Source: SAR202 cluster bacterium (GTDB lineage: Bacteria > Chloroflexota > Dehalococcoidia > SAR202 > CAJWER01). Taken from it: a stretch of 8,493 nucleotides of DNA. Location of the stretch: positions 1 to 8,493 of the forward strand of contig JASLXL010000145.1 of assembly GCA_030740335.1 (NCBI GenBank). Reading direction: 5' to 3'. Below the pieces are notes generated by a model. The model was not told the origin of the DNA, searched no databases, and saw only the letters and a list, made by a program, of their open reading frames with translations. Position numbers and translations under genes: made by a program. Below are positions 7,033-8,493 of the stretch, piece after piece; positions within the stretch are counted from its first letter, which is position 1; each line of letters starts with the position of its first letter.

Positions 7033-7130
7033 ACGGTTGATGTATACCTATGCGCGATGAGACTGACTGACATATAGGTACGAGGCGACTCCTTAGCAAC
7101 GGCTGGGGGAAGCCCCAGCCGTCTTTTTTT
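7033..7130 (+). ncRNA. Possible terminated leader/small RNA upstream of 23S rRNA
   Basis: The interval between the inferred start site and the terminator U-run would give an RNA of about 95-100 nt. It contains a 7-bp inverted repeat (TACCTAT at 7045-7051 and ATAGGTA at 7074-7080) and then the terminator stem. I compared it with tRNA, SRP RNA and common riboswitch cores and recognised none. It may simply be the attenuated rRNA leader rather than an independent RNA. Confidence 0.3.
7099..7130 (+). terminator. Intrinsic terminator between rRNA promoter and 23S gene
   Basis: ACGGCTGGGG (7099-7108) pairs perfectly with CCCCAGCCGT (7113-7122) around a GAAG tetraloop, followed by C and seven T residues (7124-7130). 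It is directional: the opposite strand has no T-run after the hairpin. It lies downstream of the promoter at 6998-7026 and upstream of the 23S gene, an unusual place for so strong a signal. Confidence 0.85.
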
Positions 7131-7141
7131 GCACTTTAACA
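7130..7141 (+). promoter_or_regulatory. boxA-like rRNA antitermination motif
   Basis: TGCACTTTAACA matches the E. coli rrn boxA core TGCTCTTTAACA at 11 of 12 bases. It sits 42 nt before the 23S start, comparable to the boxA in 16S-23S spacers. BoxA RNA recruits NusB-S10 to make polymerase terminator-resistant. Here it comes just after the terminator, so it can protect elongation through the 23S gene but could not suppress the preceding hairpin. Confidence 0.65.
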
Positions 7142-7443
7142 ACTGAATCCTGCGCGAAAATGAATTACAAGATCCTTAATGTGGGTCAAGTTAGTAAGGG
7201 TTTACGGTGGATGCCTTGGGACCAAGGGCCGATGAAGGGCGTAGCAAGACTACGAAAAGCCTCGGTGAGCTGTCTAGCAAGCTTAGCCGGGGATACCCGA
7301 ATGGAGAAAACCGGTCCGGGTAATGCCGGATCATCCCGACTTGTCGGGAGGGTAAGCAGGGGAACTGAAACATCTAAGTACCCTGAGGAAAATAAATCAA
7401 CAGAGATTCCCCTAGTAGTGGCGAACGAACGGGGAACAGCCCA

Positions 7444-7560
7444 AACCTTGGCGGCTTAACGGACTGAGGTCCTATGTCGTCAGGGGGTTGTAACGCGCAA
7501 CTACCTCGACCTCAGTACGAGGAAAGAAGTAAAAAACCTTCGCTCTAGTCGAACACACCT
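7444..7560 (+). other. Enlarged variable region in 23S domain I
   Basis: Between the conserved GAACAGCCCA and GGAAGGG blocks there are 117 nt, against about 36 in E. coli and about 76 in Bacillus by my recollection of those sequences. A perfect 9-bp stem, ACTGAGGTC (7463-7471) with GACCTCAGT (7508-7516), shows it is folded RNA. It corresponds to the length-variable helices near E. coli 270-330. Confidence 0.7.
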
Positions 7561-7711
7561 GGAAGGGATGACCATAGAGGGTGATAGTCCCGTAGACGAA
7601 AGGGTGAAGGCTTCTTTGTTGCGTTGTTGAGTACCACGGGACACGTGAAATCTTGTGGGAAGCTGGGGGGACCACCCTCCAAGGCTAAATACCCTTGGTC
7701 ACCGATAGTGA

Positions 7712-7745
<34 letters not shown>

Positions 7746-7917
7746 GAGAGGGGAGTGAAATAGACCTGAAACCGTAAACCTACAAGCCGTGGGAGCCTTG
7801 AGCTAGTCTTGGGGTGACCGCGTGCCTATTGAAGAATGAGCCGGCGAGTTAATCTAGGCAGCTAGGTTAAGGAATACAAGTTCCGGAGCCGAAGCGAAAG
7901 CGAGTCCTAATAGGGCG

Positions 7918-8048
7918 CGACCTGGATGGAGATGAACCCAAAGGTTGAAGATTCGTTGTGCGCTGAAGCCCGTTTAGGCGGGTAGAAGCAACCGATGTGT
8001 CGGACGCCGGAGGTGAAGTTTCCGTTATGTCCGGGGTGTTGTCTGGAT
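7918..8048 (+). other. Insertion/expansion in 23S domain II near helix 31
   Basis: Between AATAGGGCG and TAGACCCG there are 131 nt where E. coli and Bacillus have roughly 15-20. The site corresponds to about E. coli 650-666. Small hairpins are visible: CCCG/CGGG (7969-7972 with 7979-7982) and CCGA/TCGG (7992-7995 with 8000-8003). There is no long terminal stem of the kind that bounds RNase III-excised intervening sequences. Confidence 0.7.
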
Positions 8049-8431
8049 TAGACCCGAAACCGGGTGAGCTACCCATGGCCAGGTTGAAGCCCCGATAATA
8101 TCGGGGTGGAGGACCGAACCCGTGTATGTTGCAAAATGCTGGGATGAGCTGTGGGTAGAGGTGAAATGCTAATCGAACCCGGAGATAGCTGGTTCTCCCC
8201 GAAATGTATTTAGGTACAGCCTCAGTGTAGTCTTGGGGAGGTAGGGCTCTGGATGGGTAAGGGACCGTGAGGTTACCAAACTCAACCAAACCACAAATGC
8301 CCTAAGATGTTCGCTGGGAGTGAGACAGTGGGGGATAAGCTCCATTGTCGAAAGGGAAACAGCCCAGACCGCAGGCTAAGGTCCCGAAGTGTGGACTAAG
8401 TGTGAAAGGAAGTGGGGTCACTAAAACAGCT

Positions 8432-8474
<43 letters not shown>

Positions 8475-8493
8475 CAGCTCACTAGTCGAGGGG

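Noticed and set aside
7040..7070. Tiny leader ORFs (MYTYAR from ATG 7040, MRDETD from ATG 7050)
   Set aside because: No ribosome binding site precedes them, they lie almost at the inferred transcript start, and neither shows the codon runs expected of an attenuator peptide.
7918..8048. Group I intron or homing element in the 23S gene
   Set aside because: The insert is only 131 nt, has no intron core motifs or ORF, and lies at an unusual site for introns.

Overview
The window reads as a bacterial chromosome segment, most plausibly from a Dehalococcoidia/SAR202-type member of the Chloroflexota. That placement is inference. It rests on the mix of a UbiD-UbiA-UbiX quinone set, an LLM-class (F420/FMN-type) oxidoreductase, a stand-alone thiamine-diphosphate half-enzyme and a PHP-family protein, on frequent GTG/TTG starts, and on a 23S rRNA gene with no 16S rRNA gene in front of it. 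No phage, CRISPR, toxin-antitoxin or antibiotic-resistance genes are visible.

Layout. Positions 2-2475 hold three tightly packed + strand genes: the C-terminal two thirds of a UbiD decarboxylase, a UbiA-type membrane prenyltransferase and a UbiX flavin prenyltransferase. UbiX makes the prenylated FMN that UbiD needs, and UbiA attaches the isoprenoid tail, so together they fit the late steps of menaquinone (or ubiquinone) synthesis. A small TPP-binding protein (2502-3080) follows, possibly in the same transcript. Positions 3081-3334 hold no gene; they contain a 127-bp palindromic, MITE-like element. Next come an LLM oxidoreductase (TTG start at 3335), then a PHP-domain phosphoesterase and a DinB-like protein coupled by an ATGA overlap. 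A four-carbon acid sugar kinase (OtnK/DUF1537 family) lies on the - strand, convergent with the DinB gene.

Positions 6854-7183 separate the divergent kinase and rRNA genes. They carry a near-consensus sigma70 promoter (TTGACG, 17 bp, TATACT), a textbook intrinsic terminator and a boxA-like motif. The 5' part of the 23S rRNA gene begins at about 7184 and runs off the window end, at roughly E. coli position 1110.

The most interesting signals are the strong terminator between the apparent rRNA promoter and the 23S gene, the roughly 115-nt and 40-80-nt expansions in domains II and I of the 23S rRNA, the palindromic element, and a GC step inside ubiD at its most conserved motif. No completely new system is evident; the unusual 23S leader is the best candidate for undescribed regulation.
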